From assembly GCA_009746045.1 (NCBI GenBank), contig RPFO01000180.1, positions 1-26,246 of the forward strand: 26,246 nt of DNA. Reading direction: 5' to 3'. Positions 26,126 through 26,246 of the stretch are shown here, one piece after another (positions within the stretch are counted from its first letter, which is position 1; each line of letters starts with the position of its first letter). Made by a program: the position numbers and the translations under genes. A model generated the notes under the pieces. It ran no database searches. It saw only the letters and a program-made list of their open reading frames with translations, and was not told where the DNA came from. Source of the DNA: Mesostigma viride (lineage: Eukaryota; Streptophyta; Mesostigmatophyceae; Mesostigmatales; Mesostigmataceae).

Positions 26126-26246
26126 GGTACGCACGCTAGTCTTCGGTAATTGACGAGAGTGCGCGGGGTGGCGCGCATGCCGTCCATGCGGCCCAGATGT
26201 TAATGAGCCACGTCCAAACCCCAGGCAGATTACAGTAAAAGAAACC
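26126..26246. other. Flank beyond the 5' LTR, nothing recognised
   Basis: No ORF or repeat is identified. It does not obviously continue the LINE ORF1 that is broken at 5206, as it would if the LTR element had inserted cleanly. Confidence 0.4.

Overview
The window looks like a repeat-rich, GC-rich stretch of a nuclear eukaryotic genome. The evidence is spliceosomal introns with GTGAGT donors and CAG or TAG acceptors, non-LTR retrotransposon fragments, a chromodomain Ty3/gypsy element, microsatellites, and no bacterial-style operons or ribosome binding sites. The style fits a green alga or other plant-lineage genome, but that is a guess. I see no convincing host housekeeping gene. Nearly everything recognisable is a mobile element, and many of them are broken.

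Layout. Positions 1-760 hold a degraded open frame on the minus strand. Positions ~903-1717 are a 5'-truncated LINE (the end of a reverse-transcriptase ORF with one frameshift) closed by a (TACT)n tail. Positions 2454-2930 are AT-tailed repeat debris. Positions ~3034-4806 are an ORF1-only LINE: an L1-type ORF1 with coiled coil and C-terminal domain, a 3' UTR and a (TTAA)n tail. A second, minus-strand LINE ORF1 fragment (4950-5206) runs tail-to-tail into the same (TTAA)n tract. It is cut off exactly where an LTR begins.

Positions 5207-26125 form one large minus-strand Ty3/gypsy chromovirus bounded by two nearly identical ~583-585 bp LTRs. In sense order it has: 5' LTR (26125-25541), primer-binding site, a repeat-bearing leader, a small ORF with an RNase H1 N-terminal/viroplasmin-type hybrid-binding domain, a polyQ gag N-terminus, gag with a CCHC knuckle, protease, reverse transcriptase, RNase H, integrase with chromodomain, an unusual accessory ORF with a cysteine cluster, a polypurine tract, and the 3' LTR (5789-5207). 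Gag-pol is broken by about ten frameshifts although the LTRs differ at only about eight sites.

The gag region is split by a 9.3 kb insertion (14358-23665) with 36-bp inverted ends and a possible CCGG target duplication. It appears to be a DNA transposon carrying at least three genes. A four-exon plus-strand gene (19338-23226) encodes a DUF7869-like putative transposase fused to a Tudor-like, acidic C-terminus. A minus-strand gene (18337-~17878) has a PHD-like zinc finger. A minus-strand gene (16988-14757) has a novel N-terminal domain followed by about 370 residues of Met/Gly/Ala repeats. Between the divergent genes lies a ~560 bp foldback array with seven full copies of a 34-bp motif, a candidate transposase-binding or bidirectional promoter region. 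The most interesting parts of the window are this multi-gene transposon and the hybrid-binding-domain ORF in the host retrotransposon.
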